A DNA stretch of 64,000 nt from Rhodovibrionaceae bacterium (GCA_028279885.1 JANQMX010000004.1:1-64000); one strand, 5' to 3'. Counted from the first letter of the stretch, positions 25,882 through 35,259 are shown. The notes: generated by a model not told the origin, from the letters alone. Numbers and translations are program-made.

Positions 25882-27723
25882 CTACTGCGCCGCCACCAAG
25901 CCGTCGTCCGCGGATTCCTGCTGACGCCGCCACATGGCGGCATAGTGGCCTTCCTGCGCCAAGAGGTCTTGGTGCCGCCCACGCTCGACGATGCGGCCGG
26001 CATCCAACACCAAAATCTCATCGGCGTCCACGATGGTCGACAGCCGATGGGCGATGACCAGGGTTGTGCGCCCCTTGGAGACCTCGCGCAGATTGGCTTG
26101 GATTTCCCGCTCGGTCTTGGTGTCCAGCGCCGAGGTCGCCTCGTCGAACAACAGAATGGCCGGCCGCTTCAACACGGTTCGGGCGATGGCGACCCGCTGC
26201 TTTTCGCCGCCCGAGAGCTTCAGGCCGCGCTCGCCGACGATAGTGTCGTAGCCGTCCGGCAGAGCGGCGATGAAGCTGTCGATGTGAGCGAGCCGGGCGG
26301 CCTCTTCGATCTCCTCCCGGCTCGCATCGGGGCGGCCGTAGGCGATGTTGTAGGCGATGGTGTCGTTGAACAGCACGGTGTCCTGGGGAACGATCCCGAT
26401 GGCAGCGCGCAGGGAATCCTGGGTGACGTCGCGGATGTCCTGCCCGTCGATGGTGATGCGCCCTTCGCTGACCTCGTAGAAGCGGAACAGCAGGCGGGAT
26501 AGAGTGGACTTTCCGGCGCCGCTCGCCCCCACCGCGGCCACGGTATGGCCTGCCGGGATGGAAAAGCTGACATCCTTCAGGATGGGCCGGCGCGGGTCAT
26601 AGCCGAAGGAAACGTTCTCGAAAGAGATCGACCCGCCCGACACGGCAAGCGGGGGCGCGCCGGGCTTGTCCTGCACTTCCGCATTGAACAGCAGCAGCTG
26701 AAACATGGTCTCCATGTCGGTCAGCGACTGCTTCACCTCGCGGTAGACGAAGCCGAAGAAATTGAGCGGCTGCGCCATCTGCATCATGTAGGCGTTGACG
26801 GCGACGAAGTCGCCGATGGTCATGCTGCCGGCAACGACTCGGTGGGCGGCCAGCAGCATCAGGGAGGTCACGCCCAAGGCGATGATCAGGGCTTGGCCGA
26901 TGTTGAGGATGGCGAGGCTGCTCTTGGAGCGGGTCGCCGCCCCCTCGTAGCGCTGCAGGCCGATGTCGTAGCGCCCGGCCTCGTGGGTCTCGTTGCCGAA
27001 GTACTTGACCGTTTCGTAGTTGAGCAGGCTGTCGATCGCCTTGGAATTGGCGGCCGTGTCGCTGTCGTTCATGCGGCGCCTGAGATGCAGGCGCCATTCG
27101 GTCACCCGGTAGGTGTAAGCGACGTAGAGCGCAACGGTCACGAAGGTGATGGCCGCCACCTCGAAGCCGAAGAACCACCAGAGAATGCCGCAAGACAGGG
27201 CCAGCTCGACGAAGGTCGGCAAGATCGAGAAGAGCGTGTAGCTCAGCAAGGTGTCGATGGCCTTGGTGCCGCGCTCGATGACCCGAGAGAGGCCGCCGGT
27301 CTGCCGCTCGAGATGGAAGCGCAGCGACAGGCCGTGAAGATGCTGAAAGGTGCGCAGCGCGACGCGGCGGATGGCGCGTTGGCCGACCTTGGCGAAGATG
27401 GCGTCGCGCAACTCCTGGAAGCTGAGCGACAGCACCCGAGCGACGCCGTAGGCGATGATGATCGTGACCGGCACGGCAACGAGGGCGACCGTGCCGTTGT
27501 CCGAGGCGGAGAGCGCGTCGACTGCCTCTTTGTAGAGCAGCGGTATGACCACGACGAAGCCCTTGGCGGCGACCAGGCAGATCATGGCCAGGACGACGCG
27601 CAGGCGCAGCTCCGGCTCCCCGGCCGGCCAGAGATAAGGCAGCAGGTCTCTGAGCGTATCCCGGTGGTTCCGCCCCGGATCCGCCTGCGGCAAGGAAGAC
27701 TTGTCGGTACCCAGCGCGCGCAC
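25882..27723 (-). CDS. Atm1/HMT1-type ABC exporter (fused permease and ATPase)
   Basis: 613 residues from a GTG at 27723 that has GAGGG nine bases upstream; the frame stays open to a TTG at 27804 with a poor site. Six-helix ABC exporter domain followed by an ATPase with Walker A GASGAGKST, signature LSGGEKQRVAIARTV and Walker B AILLFDEATSALDT. The sequence (PLLYKEAVDALS, RAIRRVALRTFQHLHGLSLR, FHLERQTGGLSRVIERGTK, ETVKYFGNETHEAGRYD) is diagnostic for the Atm1 group, which exports glutathione-bound metal or Fe-S-related sulfur compounds from the cytoplasm. It precedes the ankyrin gene; whether they share function is unknown. Confidence 0.9.
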   Translation of the reverse strand: MRALGTDKSSLPQADPGRNHRDTLRDLLPYLWPAGEPELRLRVVLAMICLVAAKGFVVVIPLLYKEAVDALSASDNGTVALVAVPVTIIIAYGVARVLSLSFQELRDAIFAKVGQRAIRRVALRTFQHLHGLSLRFHLERQTGGLSRVIERGTKAIDTLLSYTLFSILPTFVELALSCGILWWFFGFEVAAITFVTVALYVAYTYRVTEWRLHLRRRMNDSDTAANSKAIDSLLNYETVKYFGNETHEAGRYDIGLQRYEGAATRSKSSLAILNIGQALIIALGVTSLMLLAAHRVVAGSMTIGDFVAVNAYMMQMAQPLNFFGFVYREVKQSLTDMETMFQLLLFNAEVQDKPGAPPLAVSGGSISFENVSFGYDPRRPILKDVSFSIPAGHTVAAVGASGAGKSTLSRLLFRFYEVSEGRITIDGQDIRDVTQDSLRAAIGIVPQDTVLFNDTIAYNIAYGRPDASREEIEEAARLAHIDSFIAALPDGYDTIVGERGLKLSGGEKQRVAIARTVLKRPAILLFDEATSALDTKTEREIQANLREVSKGRTTLVIAHRLSTIVDADEILVLDAGRIVERGRHQDLLAQEGHYAAMWRRQQESADDGLVAAQ

Positions 27724-27831
27724 GCTGCCGATCCCTCGTTCGTCGTTTACTGAACCCTGTAAGAACTGGAGCGCGAGGATTTCAGGTCCAGCGCCCGGGC
27801 TCAACCTGTCTTTTGGGGGTGTGGCGGGCCG

Positions 27832-30210
27832 CTACTGCGGCTCGCTGATCGAGCGGCTGAGCAGGTAGTAGAGCTTGCCCACGTCCGCCGTCATGAAGGT
27901 CGAGCTCAGCACATGCTCGGGGTCGCAGTTGGCCGCCTGGCTCAAGAGGCTCTCGAACTGGTTGATGTAGCGCGTCACTTGATTGCGGAAGCGCTCGTCG
28001 TGTTCGTAGCGTTTCGAAATCTCGGTGACCTTGAAGCCGTTCTCCCGCGGCCGGCTGAGCCAGCGCGCGAAGACCGAGCGGTCGCCCTTGCGGTACTGCT
28101 TCCACAGCTCCTCGGGCAGTTCCACCTCCAGCATCTTGTTCAGGTCGATGGCAGTGGAATTCAGGTCCTCGATCATCACCGTCGCCGTGCGCAGGAAGAG
28201 ATCGCGCCGGGACTCCAGGTCGCTGTTGCGCAGCGAAACCGCCTGCTTGCTGGCTTCGTCCGAAGCCCGCCTCAGCGCGTCGGTCTGGGCAATGAACTGG
28301 GTGCCGACCTGCGACAGGGAGTCGGCGATGGAGTCCACCGTCTCCCGGAAGGTGCCGGACTGCGCCGCCAGCACCTTGTCGAGATCGCGCGACTTGCCGA
28401 GCACGGCGTCGATCACCTGGTTCATCTGGATGGAGCGATGCTCCAGCATCTCGCCCATGTCCGTCAGGCGGTGGAGCGACTTGTCGGAGGCCTCCAGGAG
28501 CGCGCCGACCTGACCCACCACCCGCTCGCGGAACTCCTCACCGCTCAGCCGCGCCTGCTCAGAGGCCTGCTGCAGGCTCACGGTCTGCTCGTTGGCGACC
28601 GCATGGGACTCGTTGGCCAGCCGTTGCAGATCCCGAGTCAGCCCGGCCGCCCGCTCAACCTCCTCGCGCACCGCCGTGCGCAGGGCGCTCGATGCCTTCT
28701 GCGCCGCCGCGCTCGCCTCGAGCAGCGCGCGGTTGTGGGTTTCGAAGGAGGCCGCGAAGTCCTTGTTCCGCTCGCCCGCCTGACGCGCGCTTTCGGAGAT
28801 CTGCGCCGAGAGCTCGACCAGCTTCTCGCCCAGATTTTCGATCTGCTTGCCCGCGGTCTCTGCCGCCTTGTTGAGCTCGCCCGCCTGGCTCTTGAAGACG
28901 TTGCCGGCCTGGGCCGCGCGCTCGACCGCACGCTCCGAGGCCGCCGTCAGCGCCTGGACGTGCGGGCGCACGCGCTCGCCCGCCTCGTGCAGCTTGCGGC
29001 TCGCATGGTTGGCAAGCTCGCTGTAGCTCTCGACCGCCGCCTGGCCCATAGCGGTGAGCTCTTCGTTGGCCTTGTCCACCGCGTCGCGCATGCGCGCCGT
29101 CGCTTCGTCCGTGGACTGCCCGAGCAGCAAGGCCTTTTCCTCGAACTCCGTGCCGAGCTCCTTGGCTCTGCCCTGCGAGAAGTCGAAGGCGCTACGCACC
29201 TCCTGTGCCGCGGCCTGCAGGCTGCTGTTGACCGCATCGGCCTTCTCGCCGATTTCGCTATTCAGCTTCTCGACGTCCTCGCGCTGGCCGGCGACCGTCG
29301 CCTTGAGATAGTCGGCCTGGTTTACCGTCAATTCGAAGGCCGAGGTGAGCTGGCCGAGCTGCTCCTGCACGTCCTGGGTAAAGCGCTTCGACTCCTTGGT
29401 CAGGTTGGAGGCCGCGACGAAGACCGCCTTGGCGTCGCCCTCCAGCTCGTTGCGCAGCGACTTGGCCGCTTCCTTGACCCGCTCGGTCGAGAGGATGATC
29501 TCGCCGCCGTAGCGGTTGAGCAGCTTGCCGGCATCGGAGGTCTCGGTCATCGCCCGTTCGGCCGCTTCTGAGAACTTGCCGATCGGTCCGCTCAAGGTGC
29601 TGGAGATCTCTTCGGCCGCATCGCGCGCCTTCTGCGCCGCCTGCTCCAAGGCGTCGACCTGCTCCTCGGTGGCGCTGCGGGTCGCCGCGAGCTGCTCCCG
29701 GACCAGATCGTGGGCCTCGGTGATCTCGTCCTTCTGCTCCTTCAGCGCATCGCCCAGGCTCACCGCCTGCTCCGCCGCTTGGCTGCTCAGCCCGACCAAT
29801 TCCTTCGACTGGGATTCGAAGCCACGGCGCGCGTTGTCGAGCTGCTCGACCAGCTCGTCGCTGGTCTGGCGCAGGTAGAAGGCCTGCTGCCGCAGGGAGT
29901 TGGTGATCGCCTGCACCTTCTCGACCGCCGCGTCGGGCGGATAGGTCAGCTCGTCCAGCCGGCCCAACAGCTCCTCGACCGAGTCGCTGACGCTGTTGGT
30001 CTGCGAAATGAAAAAGGCCACGCACCAGATGAAGATGATCGGCACGAAGAGGCCGGCCATCACCGCACCGGCTTCGAAGACCTGAAGCTGGCCGAGGTTG
30101 CCGAGACCGAAACTTCGATCGATGAAGAACAGCGCGGCGGCAAGATAGGCTACGCTGATGGCGGACGCGACCAGGGTCGCGTTCCGCTGCATGCGCTTGG
30201 GGTTGCGCAT
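27832..30210 (-). CDS. Long coiled-coil protein with two N-terminal membrane helices
   Basis: 792 residues. Two membrane helices near the N-terminus (about 12-30 and 47-69, the second AVMAGLFVPIIFIWCVAFFI) are followed by roughly 500 residues of continuous coiled coil rich in Ala, Glu, Gln and Arg, and a conserved-looking C-terminal globular block (about 690-792, FKVTEISKRYEHDERFRNQV). This topology resembles alphaproteobacterial polarity and growth-pole factors such as TipN, and Apolipoprotein-like coiled coils in GPR, but a specific family was not recognised. It could also be a scaffold or cell-shape protein. It ends 24 bases before the mutase gene stop, so they may be read through together. 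GGAGG-like site before the ATG. Confidence 0.75.
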   Translation of the reverse strand: MRNPKRMQRNATLVASAISVAYLAAALFFIDRSFGLGNLGQLQVFEAGAVMAGLFVPIIFIWCVAFFISQTNSVSDSVEELLGRLDELTYPPDAAVEKVQAITNSLRQQAFYLRQTSDELVEQLDNARRGFESQSKELVGLSSQAAEQAVSLGDALKEQKDEITEAHDLVREQLAATRSATEEQVDALEQAAQKARDAAEEISSTLSGPIGKFSEAAERAMTETSDAGKLLNRYGGEIILSTERVKEAAKSLRNELEGDAKAVFVAASNLTKESKRFTQDVQEQLGQLTSAFELTVNQADYLKATVAGQREDVEKLNSEIGEKADAVNSSLQAAAQEVRSAFDFSQGRAKELGTEFEEKALLLGQSTDEATARMRDAVDKANEELTAMGQAAVESYSELANHASRKLHEAGERVRPHVQALTAASERAVERAAQAGNVFKSQAGELNKAAETAGKQIENLGEKLVELSAQISESARQAGERNKDFAASFETHNRALLEASAAAQKASSALRTAVREEVERAAGLTRDLQRLANESHAVANEQTVSLQQASEQARLSGEEFRERVVGQVGALLEASDKSLHRLTDMGEMLEHRSIQMNQVIDAVLGKSRDLDKVLAAQSGTFRETVDSIADSLSQVGTQFIAQTDALRRASDEASKQAVSLRNSDLESRRDLFLRTATVMIEDLNSTAIDLNKMLEVELPEELWKQYRKGDRSVFARWLSRPRENGFKVTEISKRYEHDERFRNQVTRYINQFESLLSQAANCDPEHVLSSTFMTADVGKLYYLLSRSISEPQ

Positions 30211-30234
30211 ACAAACCTCCGAACGGTTGCTCCG

Positions 30235-32388
30235 TCAGGCGGCGGCCCGGCGTTGCTGCAACAGGCCGAGGATCTCATGCGCGGCATGGGGAATGTTGGT
30301 TCCCGGCCCGTAGATCGCCGAAACGCCGCTCTTGAGCAGCTGATCATAGTCTTGCGGCGGGATCACGCCACCACAAACGACAACGATGTCGCCCGCCCCG
30401 TTCTTTTTTAGTTCTTCCAGCAGGGCCGGCACCAAAGTCTTGTGCCCGGCGGCCTGGGACGACACCCCGATAATATGCACGTCATTCTCGATCGCCTGGC
30501 GCGCTGCTTCGTCCGGCGTCTGGAACAGCGGGCCGAGATCCACGTCGAAGCCGATATCGGCGAAAGCCGTGGCGATCACCTTGGCGCCGCGGTCGTGGCC
30601 GTCCTGGCCCAGCTTGACGACCAGCATGCGTGGGCGCCGGCCCTCCTGCTCGGCGAAGACCTCGACCTCGCGGCGGATGCGCTCGAAGCCCTCATCGCCC
30701 TCATAGGCGCCCCCGTAAACACCGGAGATCGAGCGGATGACGGCCCGGTGGCGGGTGTAGACCCGCTCCAGAGCATCAGAGATCTCACCGACGGTGGCAC
30801 GGGCACGGGCCGCATCGATGGAGAGAGCGAGGAGATTGCCGCTGTTCTCGCGTGCCGCCTCGCTCAAGGCATCCAGCGTCCCACTGCAGGCCGCTTCGTC
30901 CCGGCTTGCACGGATTGCGTTGATGCGCTCGATCTGGTTGCGCCGTACCTCGGTATTGTCGATGTCGAGGATGTCCATCTCGGAGTCGTCATCGGCCCGG
31001 TACTTGTTGACGCCGACCACGACTTCCTCGCCGCGGTCGATGCGCGCCTGCTTGAGCGCCGCGGACTCCTCGATGCGCAGCTTGGGCATGCCGCTTTCCA
31101 CCGCCTTGGTCATGCCGCCCAAGCCCTCGACCTCCTCGATCAAGGCGCGGGCATGGGTCACCAGGCTGTGGGTCAGGCTCTCCACGTAGTAGCTGCCGCC
31201 TAGGGGATCGATCACCTTGGTGATGCCCGTCTCCTCCTGCAGCACAAGCTGGGTGTTGCGGGCAATGCGGGCTGAGAAGGGGGTTGGCAGCGCCACCGCT
31301 TCGTCCAGCGCGTTGGTGTGCAGCGACTGGGTGCCACCGAGCACGGCGGCCATGGCCTCGACCGTCGTGCGGATGACGTTGTTGTAGGGGTCCTGCTCGG
31401 TCAGCGAGACGCCGGAGGTCTGGCAGTGGGTGCGCAGCATCAGCGAACGCGCGTCCTTGGGCGCGAAGTGCTGCTGCATCAGTTCGGCCCAGAGCGCGCG
31501 GGCGGCACGCAGCTTGGCGACCTCCATGAAGAAGTTCATGCCGATGGCGAAGAAGAAGGACAGCCGCGGCGCGAACTTGTCGACGTCCAGGCCCTTGGAC
31601 TTGGCCGCGCGGACGTACTCCATGCCATCGGCCAGGGTGAAGGCGAGCTCCTGCACCGCCGTCGCCCCCGCCTCCTGCATGTGATAGCCGGAGATCGAGA
31701 TCGAGTTGAAGCGCGGCATGTTATGCGCCGTGTGCTCGATGATGTCGGCGATGATCCGCATCGAAGGCTCGGGCGGATAGATGTAGGTGTTGCGGACCAT
31801 GAACTCCTTGAGGATGTCGTTCTGGATGGTCCCGGTGAGCTGTGCCTGGGAGACGCCCTGCTCCTCTGCGGCGACGACGTAGTTGGCCAGCACGGGCAGG
31901 ACGGCACCATTCATGGTCATGGAGACCGACATCTCGTCGAGCGGGATACCGTCGAAGAGGATCTTCATGTCTTCGACAGAATCGATCGCCACACCGGCCT
32001 TGCCGACGTCGCCGACGACCCGCGGGTGGTCGGAATCGTAGCCGCGGTGGGTGGCGAGATCGAAAGCGACCGACAGGCCCTTCTGCCCGGCCGCCAGGTT
32101 GGCACGGTAGAAGGCGTTGGACTCCTCGGCGGTCGAGAAGCCGGCGTACTGGCGAATGGTCCAGGGCCGGCCGGCGTACATGGTCGCCCGGGGGCCACGG
32201 GTGAAGGGCGCGAAGCCAGGCAGCCCCGGCGCGCTTGCCATCGCCTCCAGGTCCTCGGCCGTGTAGAGCGGCTTGACGGCGATGCCTTCCGGCGTCTGCC
32301 AGCTCAGGCTGTCGAGCGGCTTGCCTCTCAGCTCAGCCTCGGCGGCCGCCCGCCACTCGTCCAAGCTCTTTTCTTCGAAGTCCGCCAT
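30235..32388 (-). CDS. scpA: Methylmalonyl-CoA mutase, large subunit
   Basis: 717 residues from the ATG at 32388, which has GGAG eight bases upstream; an ATG seven codons earlier is less well placed. It interconverts (R)-methylmalonyl-CoA and succinyl-CoA with adenosylcobalamin. The TIM-barrel domain shows [40 protein letters not shown] and [19 protein letters not shown], and the C-terminal B12 domain has the lower-ligand motif DGHDRG at 596-601. It is the single-chain type (homodimer). MeaB is encoded 6 kb downstream on the same strand, and cobalt insertion (CobS, CobT) is also in the window. A hairpin at 32452-32470 lies in its leader. Confidence 0.95.
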   Translation of the reverse strand: MADFEEKSLDEWRAAAEAELRGKPLDSLSWQTPEGIAVKPLYTAEDLEAMASAPGLPGFAPFTRGPRATMYAGRPWTIRQYAGFSTAEESNAFYRANLAAGQKGLSVAFDLATHRGYDSDHPRVVGDVGKAGVAIDSVEDMKILFDGIPLDEMSVSMTMNGAVLPVLANYVVAAEEQGVSQAQLTGTIQNDILKEFMVRNTYIYPPEPSMRIIADIIEHTAHNMPRFNSISISGYHMQEAGATAVQELAFTLADGMEYVRAAKSKGLDVDKFAPRLSFFFAIGMNFFMEVAKLRAARALWAELMQQHFAPKDARSLMLRTHCQTSGVSLTEQDPYNNVIRTTVEAMAAVLGGTQSLHTNALDEAVALPTPFSARIARNTQLVLQEETGITKVIDPLGGSYYVESLTHSLVTHARALIEEVEGLGGMTKAVESGMPKLRIEESAALKQARIDRGEEVVVGVNKYRADDDSEMDILDIDNTEVRRNQIERINAIRASRDEAACSGTLDALSEAARENSGNLLALSIDAARARATVGEISDALERVYTRHRAVIRSISGVYGGAYEGDEGFERIRREVEVFAEQEGRRPRMLVVKLGQDGHDRGAKVIATAFADIGFDVDLGPLFQTPDEAARQAIENDVHIIGVSSQAAGHKTLVPALLEELKKNGAGDIVVVCGGVIPPQDYDQLLKSGVSAIYGPGTNIPHAAHEILGLLQQRRAAA

Positions 32389-32451
32389 GATGCGCGCTCC
32401 AAACCCCAATTGCTGCGCTGCATCTAATCATTTGCCGGCAGGACTGTCCAA

Positions 32452-32470
32452 CCGGTCCACCAGGGACCGG
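32452..32470. other. Short hairpin between DUF6356 gene and mutase gene
   Basis: CCGGTCC at 32452-32458 pairs with GGACCGG at 32464-32470 across a five-base loop. No T tract follows on the minus strand, so it is a weak terminator at best; it may be a leader structure of the methylmalonyl-CoA mutase mRNA. Confidence 0.35.
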
Positions 32471-32493
32471 ACCTTAGTCGGAGGTTAGAGCAC

Positions 32494-32706
32494 TTAACCC
32501 CGGTTGTGCGTCTGACGGTACATCTCGGCGATCATGCGGCTCGCCGTCTTTTCGAACAGACAAGGAATGACAGCGTGGACGGCGGCGGCCAGCCCGGCGC
32601 CGAGCAAGCGAAACGAAAAACGCGAGGCAAAGCGGAAATGCTCGCCGTAGGTCTCCCCCACAGACGCCGGATGCGCGGTAAAGGCCCTGGAAATCATCTC
32701 GGTCAT
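32494..32706 (-). CDS. DUF6356 family small protein
   Basis: 70 residues: TAHPASVGETYGEHFRFASR, then a hydrophobic helix RLLGAGLAAAVHAVIPCLF and a basic tail. The HPxSVGExYxEH start followed by a single membrane helix is the pattern of the alphaproteobacterial DUF6356 family, of unknown role and probably inner-membrane. It lies upstream of and in the same direction as the mutase gene, 105 bases apart. The family name is from memory of the motif. Confidence 0.7.
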   Translation of the reverse strand: MTEMISRAFTAHPASVGETYGEHFRFASRFSFRLLGAGLAAAVHAVIPCLFEKTASRMIAEMYRQTHNRG

Positions 32707-32833
32707 CGACGCGTTCTCCCGTCAGTCATTGGAGGGACGCTAGCATAAGATTCGCGGAAAAATTTCCCTGTTTTCCTGCAATTCCTGCTATATTGAGCAA
32801 CTCTGTTCCTTCTTTTATCGAAACGATAGAACA
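32707..32833. promoter_or_regulatory. Divergent promoter region of DUF6356 and Lrp-type genes
   Basis: An AT-rich 127-base region between divergent genes. TTGAGC (32793-32798) and TATCGA (32816-32821) are 17 bases apart and would give a very short leader for the Lrp gene; an AT-rich TATATT at 32789-32794 is an alternative -10. Lrp proteins often bind their own promoter, so operator sites are expected here, but no clear palindrome was found. Confidence 0.35.
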
Positions 32834-33295
32834 ATGTTCGACTCAATCGACCGCCGCATCCTGGCCACGCTCCAGCGGGATGCGGAGATTTCGCTGAACG
32901 AGCTGGCCGAACGGGTCGGGCTCTCGAAAACCCCTTGCTGGCGGCGCATCCAGCGCCTCCAGCAGGAGGGCTACATCGAGCGCCGGGTGGCGCTGCTCAA
33001 TGCGGAGAAGCTCAATGTCGGGCTGACGGCCTTCATTGCCGTGCGCACCGACCAGCACAGCCAAGACTGGCTGCAGAGCTTCCAGGAGGCGGTGCAGGAC
33101 ATTCCCGAGATCCTCGGGGTCTATCGCACCACGGGCGACATCGACTATCTGCTGCATGCGGTGGTGCCGGACATGAAGGCCTACGACGCGCTCTATCAGC
33201 GGCTGATCGCGCGCGTCCCGCTCTCCGACGTCTCCTCCTTCTTCGTCATGGAGGACGTCAAGCACACCACCGAGCTGCCGCTCGATTACCTCTGA
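32834..33295 (+). CDS. Lrp/AsnC family transcriptional regulator
   Basis: 153 residues. An N-terminal winged helix-turn-helix (DRRILATLQRDAEISLNELA, VGLSKTPCWRRIQRLQQEGY) is joined to a RAM effector-binding domain (LTAFIAVRTDQHSQDWLQSF to the end, with EILGVYRTTGDIDYLLHAVV). Such regulators respond to amino acids and often control nearby transport or catabolic genes. The divergent gene is DUF6356; downstream is an unrelated toxin-antitoxin pair. The target and effector cannot be told from the sequence. ATG start with AGAACA leader. Confidence 0.92.
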   Translation: MFDSIDRRILATLQRDAEISLNELAERVGLSKTPCWRRIQRLQQEGYIERRVALLNAEKLNVGLTAFIAVRTDQHSQDWLQSFQEAVQDIPEILGVYRTTGDIDYLLHAVVPDMKAYDALYQRLIARVPLSDVSSFFVMEDVKHTTELPLDYL

Positions 33296-33389
33296 ACTCT
33301 CTGTGGCGGCCTCGGCAGGTTTGCCAAGAAAGGCAAAAGGCGGAGGTTGAACGCATTGCAGACGTTAAGGAATTTGGAATATACTGGAA

Positions 33390-33575
33390 ATGATGAACAA
33401 GCGCGCGCAGTCCAAAGACGGAGAGAGGTGGTTCAAGCTGCCCTCGACCGATACGCATCCCGAAGCGGGCTATGACGAGTGGCTTGCCGCCGAGATTGAG
33501 GCTGGATGCGCCGAACTCGATGCGGGCCAAGCAATCCCCGCCGGACAGGTCTGGAAAAAACTCGGCCTTGAATGA
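33390..33575 (+). CDS. Antitoxin of a type II toxin-antitoxin pair
   Basis: 61 residues: short, with YDEWLAAEIEAGCAELDAGQ and a C-terminal IPAGQVWKKLGLE, similar to ParD/RelB-type or stability-determinant antitoxins that bind the toxin and their own promoter. The toxin ORF starts in an overlapping ATGA (33572-33575). A second ATG one codon later is possible. The DNA-binding part is not obvious, so its operator is unknown. Confidence 0.75.
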   Translation: MMNKRAQSKDGERWFKLPSTDTHPEAGYDEWLAAEIEAGCAELDAGQAIPAGQVWKKLGLE

Positions 33576-33859
33576 AGGTCGTCTTCTCGCCCCGCGCACT
33601 CCTGCGGCTGCGCGAGATCCAAGCTTATATAGCCTATGACAACGTGACCGTCGCCTCCAAGGTGATGAACCGCATTCGGCAGAGTGCGGAAATGCTCGCC
33701 GATCACCCCATGCTCGGGCCAGAGTGGGACGGGCAAACCCGCGCGCTTGTCGTCTCCGGCCTGCCCTACCGCATCCACTACAGGATTGATGAAGGCACCG
33801 AGACCGTGGAGGTTATCACCGTGGCACACACAAGCCAGACGCCGCCACGGTTTGAATGA
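33572..33859 (+). CDS. RelE/ParE family toxin
   Basis: 95 residues in the compact RelE/ParE fold: MKVVFSPRALLRLREIQAYI, a central helical region (VASKVMNRIRQSAEMLADHP), then LGPEWDGQTRALVVSGLPYR and IHYRIDEGTETVEVITVAHT, the conserved ParE C-terminal strands. ParE members inhibit gyrase and RelE members cleave mRNA; the sequence favours the ParE/RelE group generally without deciding. Its start overlaps the antitoxin stop by four bases, the usual layout. A hairpin follows at 33892-33913. Confidence 0.85.
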   Translation: MKVVFSPRALLRLREIQAYIAYDNVTVASKVMNRIRQSAEMLADHPMLGPEWDGQTRALVVSGLPYRIHYRIDEGTETVEVITVAHTSQTPPRFE

Positions 33860-33891
33860 CACTTGCACGTCAGGCTGGCCAAATAACAGGC

Positions 33892-33913
33892 GTTATCCCC
33901 CGATCAGGATAAC
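33892..33913. repeat. Inverted repeat after the toxin gene
   Basis: GTTATCC and GGATAAC, seven bases each with an eight-base spacer, lie 33 bases after the toxin stop. No T tract follows on the plus strand. It may be a weak terminator or a protein binding site. Confidence 0.35.
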
Positions 33914-34106
33914 CGGCCAACACGGGATCGGAGCCGCAGGGGCGGTATAGTCCATGCCGCGGGCAACGCGGCGCCTTAGTTTGATCGAATGGAATTGCAT
34001 CAACGACTGCTGCTGGCTGTGTGACCTGCTTCACGGCCTCCCGTTCGTGTGACTGGAGCTCTCTCCGATGGCCCCCACCTAGTGCGTCATCGTAGGAGGA
34101 ACCGTC

Positions 34107-34385
34107 ATGTACAGAAGCCTGCTTGGCCTCGCCGTCCTCGCCGTGGCCCTTCCGCTGGCAGTCGAAGCCTCGTCCGTCCGCAACGACACCTTGAGAGCCA
34201 CCATCGAGCAGTCGGGCCACAGCTGCGACCGCATCGAGAGCGCGCAGAAGGACATTCTTCGCTCAACCGGTGACCGGACGCTCTGGTTCGTCGACTGCGA
34301 AGATGGTCGCTATCAGGTGCTCTACGACGGCGACCGCACGCCTGAAGTCGACTCCTTGCTGAAGCCGCGCCGCCCGTCTCGCTAG
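34107..34385 (+). CDS. Small secreted protein of unknown function
   Basis: 92 residues. A clear signal peptide (MYRSLLGLAVLAVALPLAVE, cleavage about residue 21) is followed by a mature part of about 70 residues with two cysteines (SGHSCDRIES, WFVDCEDGRY) that could form a disulfide in the periplasm, and a basic C-terminal tail. I do not recognise the family. A strong AGGAGGA site (34094-34100) lies six bases before the ATG. It ends seven bases from the convergent HAD gene. Confidence 0.7.
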   Translation: MYRSLLGLAVLAVALPLAVEASSVRNDTLRATIEQSGHSCDRIESAQKDILRSTGDRTLWFVDCEDGRYQVLYDGDRTPEVDSLLKPRRPSR

Positions 34386-34392
34386 CGAGCGC

Positions 34393-35259
34393 CTACCACT
34401 TGAAGAGCGGCAGGGCGGCCGTCGGTGTCTGGCCGGCAATGTCCATGCAGGCGTCCAGCGTCTCAGCCGGCGGCAGTGCCCCGTCGGTGAGCCGTAGCTC
34501 CTGGGCGTGAATGCCGCCCAGCACCCAGATGGAATCCAGCCCGGCCGCCGCGGCACCGGCGATGTCGGTGCGCAGAGAATCGCCGACGGCGGCGATGCGG
34601 TCGCGCGCGACGCCGTTCAGGGCGCTTAGGCACTCGTCATAGACGTCGGGGTGCGGCTTGCCGTGGTAGCGCACCTCGCCGCCCATCTCCTCGTAGCGCT
34701 GCGCCAGGCGGCCGGCGCAGATCTCCCGCTTGCCGCCGCGCACCACGACCAGGTCCGGGTTGGCGCAGACCATAGGCAGGCTGTTGGCACGACCGGCCTC
34801 CAGCTCGTGAGCATAGGTCTCGACCGTGTCCTCCGCCATATGCGCGCCGGTGTTGAGCAGAAAGTCCGCCTCGCCGGGGGTCTCGACGAAGATGTAATCC
34901 AAGCCCGCCCGCATGCCGCGGTCGCGATCTGGGCCGAGGTGGAAGCAGCGGTTGCCGAGAGCCGCGTACCAGGGGTCCTGGCGATGCTTGAGATGCCGCC
35001 AGGCGACCTCGCCGGACGAGAGCACCAGGTCGTAGAGCCCGGGGGCGATGCCGAGCTCATTCATCTTGGCCTCGACTTCGCTGGCCCGCCGCGGCGCGTT
35101 GGACAGGATGGCGATGGCCTTGCCGTCCTTGCGCAGCCGGCTCAGGCAGTCGACCGCGTGAGGAAAAGCCGTGACGCCGTCATGCAGGACGCCCCAGAGG
35201 TCGACGATCAGGCCGTCATAGTCGGGGGCCAGGTCCGCGAAGGAGGTGGTCAGTTTCAT
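34393..35259 (-). CDS. HAD-superfamily class IIA hydrolase (TIGR01459-like)
   Basis: 288 residues. Motif I DLWGVLHDG (nucleophile Asp near 20) and the motif II Ser/Thr region ILSNAPRRASEVEAKMNELG, then the class IIA cap and the C-terminal HGKPHPDVYDECLSAL and GDSLRTDIAGAAAAGLDSIW blocks. Such proteins dephosphorylate small molecules; this group is widespread in alphaproteobacteria but its substrate is unsettled. Cytoplasmic. Convergent with the small secreted gene and followed by an EEP-family gene. Confidence 0.9.
   Translation of the reverse strand: MKLTTSFADLAPDYDGLIVDLWGVLHDGVTAFPHAVDCLSRLRKDGKAIAILSNAPRRASEVEAKMNELGIAPGLYDLVLSSGEVAWRHLKHRQDPWYAALGNRCFHLGPDRDRGMRAGLDYIFVETPGEADFLLNTGAHMAEDTVETYAHELEAGRANSLPMVCANPDLVVVRGGKREICAGRLAQRYEEMGGEVRYHGKPHPDVYDECLSALNGVARDRIAAVGDSLRTDIAGAAAAGLDSIWVLGGIHAQELRLTDGALPPAETLDACMDIAGQTPTAALPLFKW

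Noticed and set aside
24490-26502. Long open frame (670 codons) on the plus strand opposite the ankyrin and exporter genes
   Set aside because: It is antisense to two well-supported genes, is rich in Arg/Gln/Gly and matches no family; long antisense frames are common in GC-rich DNA.
27913-29571. 552-codon plus-strand frame opposite the coiled-coil gene
   Set aside because: Leu/Arg/Gln-rich complement of an Ala/Glu-rich coiled coil; a codon-pattern artefact.
32452-32470. Cobalamin riboswitch before the mutase gene considered
   Set aside because: The leader is only about 100 bases, lacks a B12-box-like core and shows only a short hairpin.
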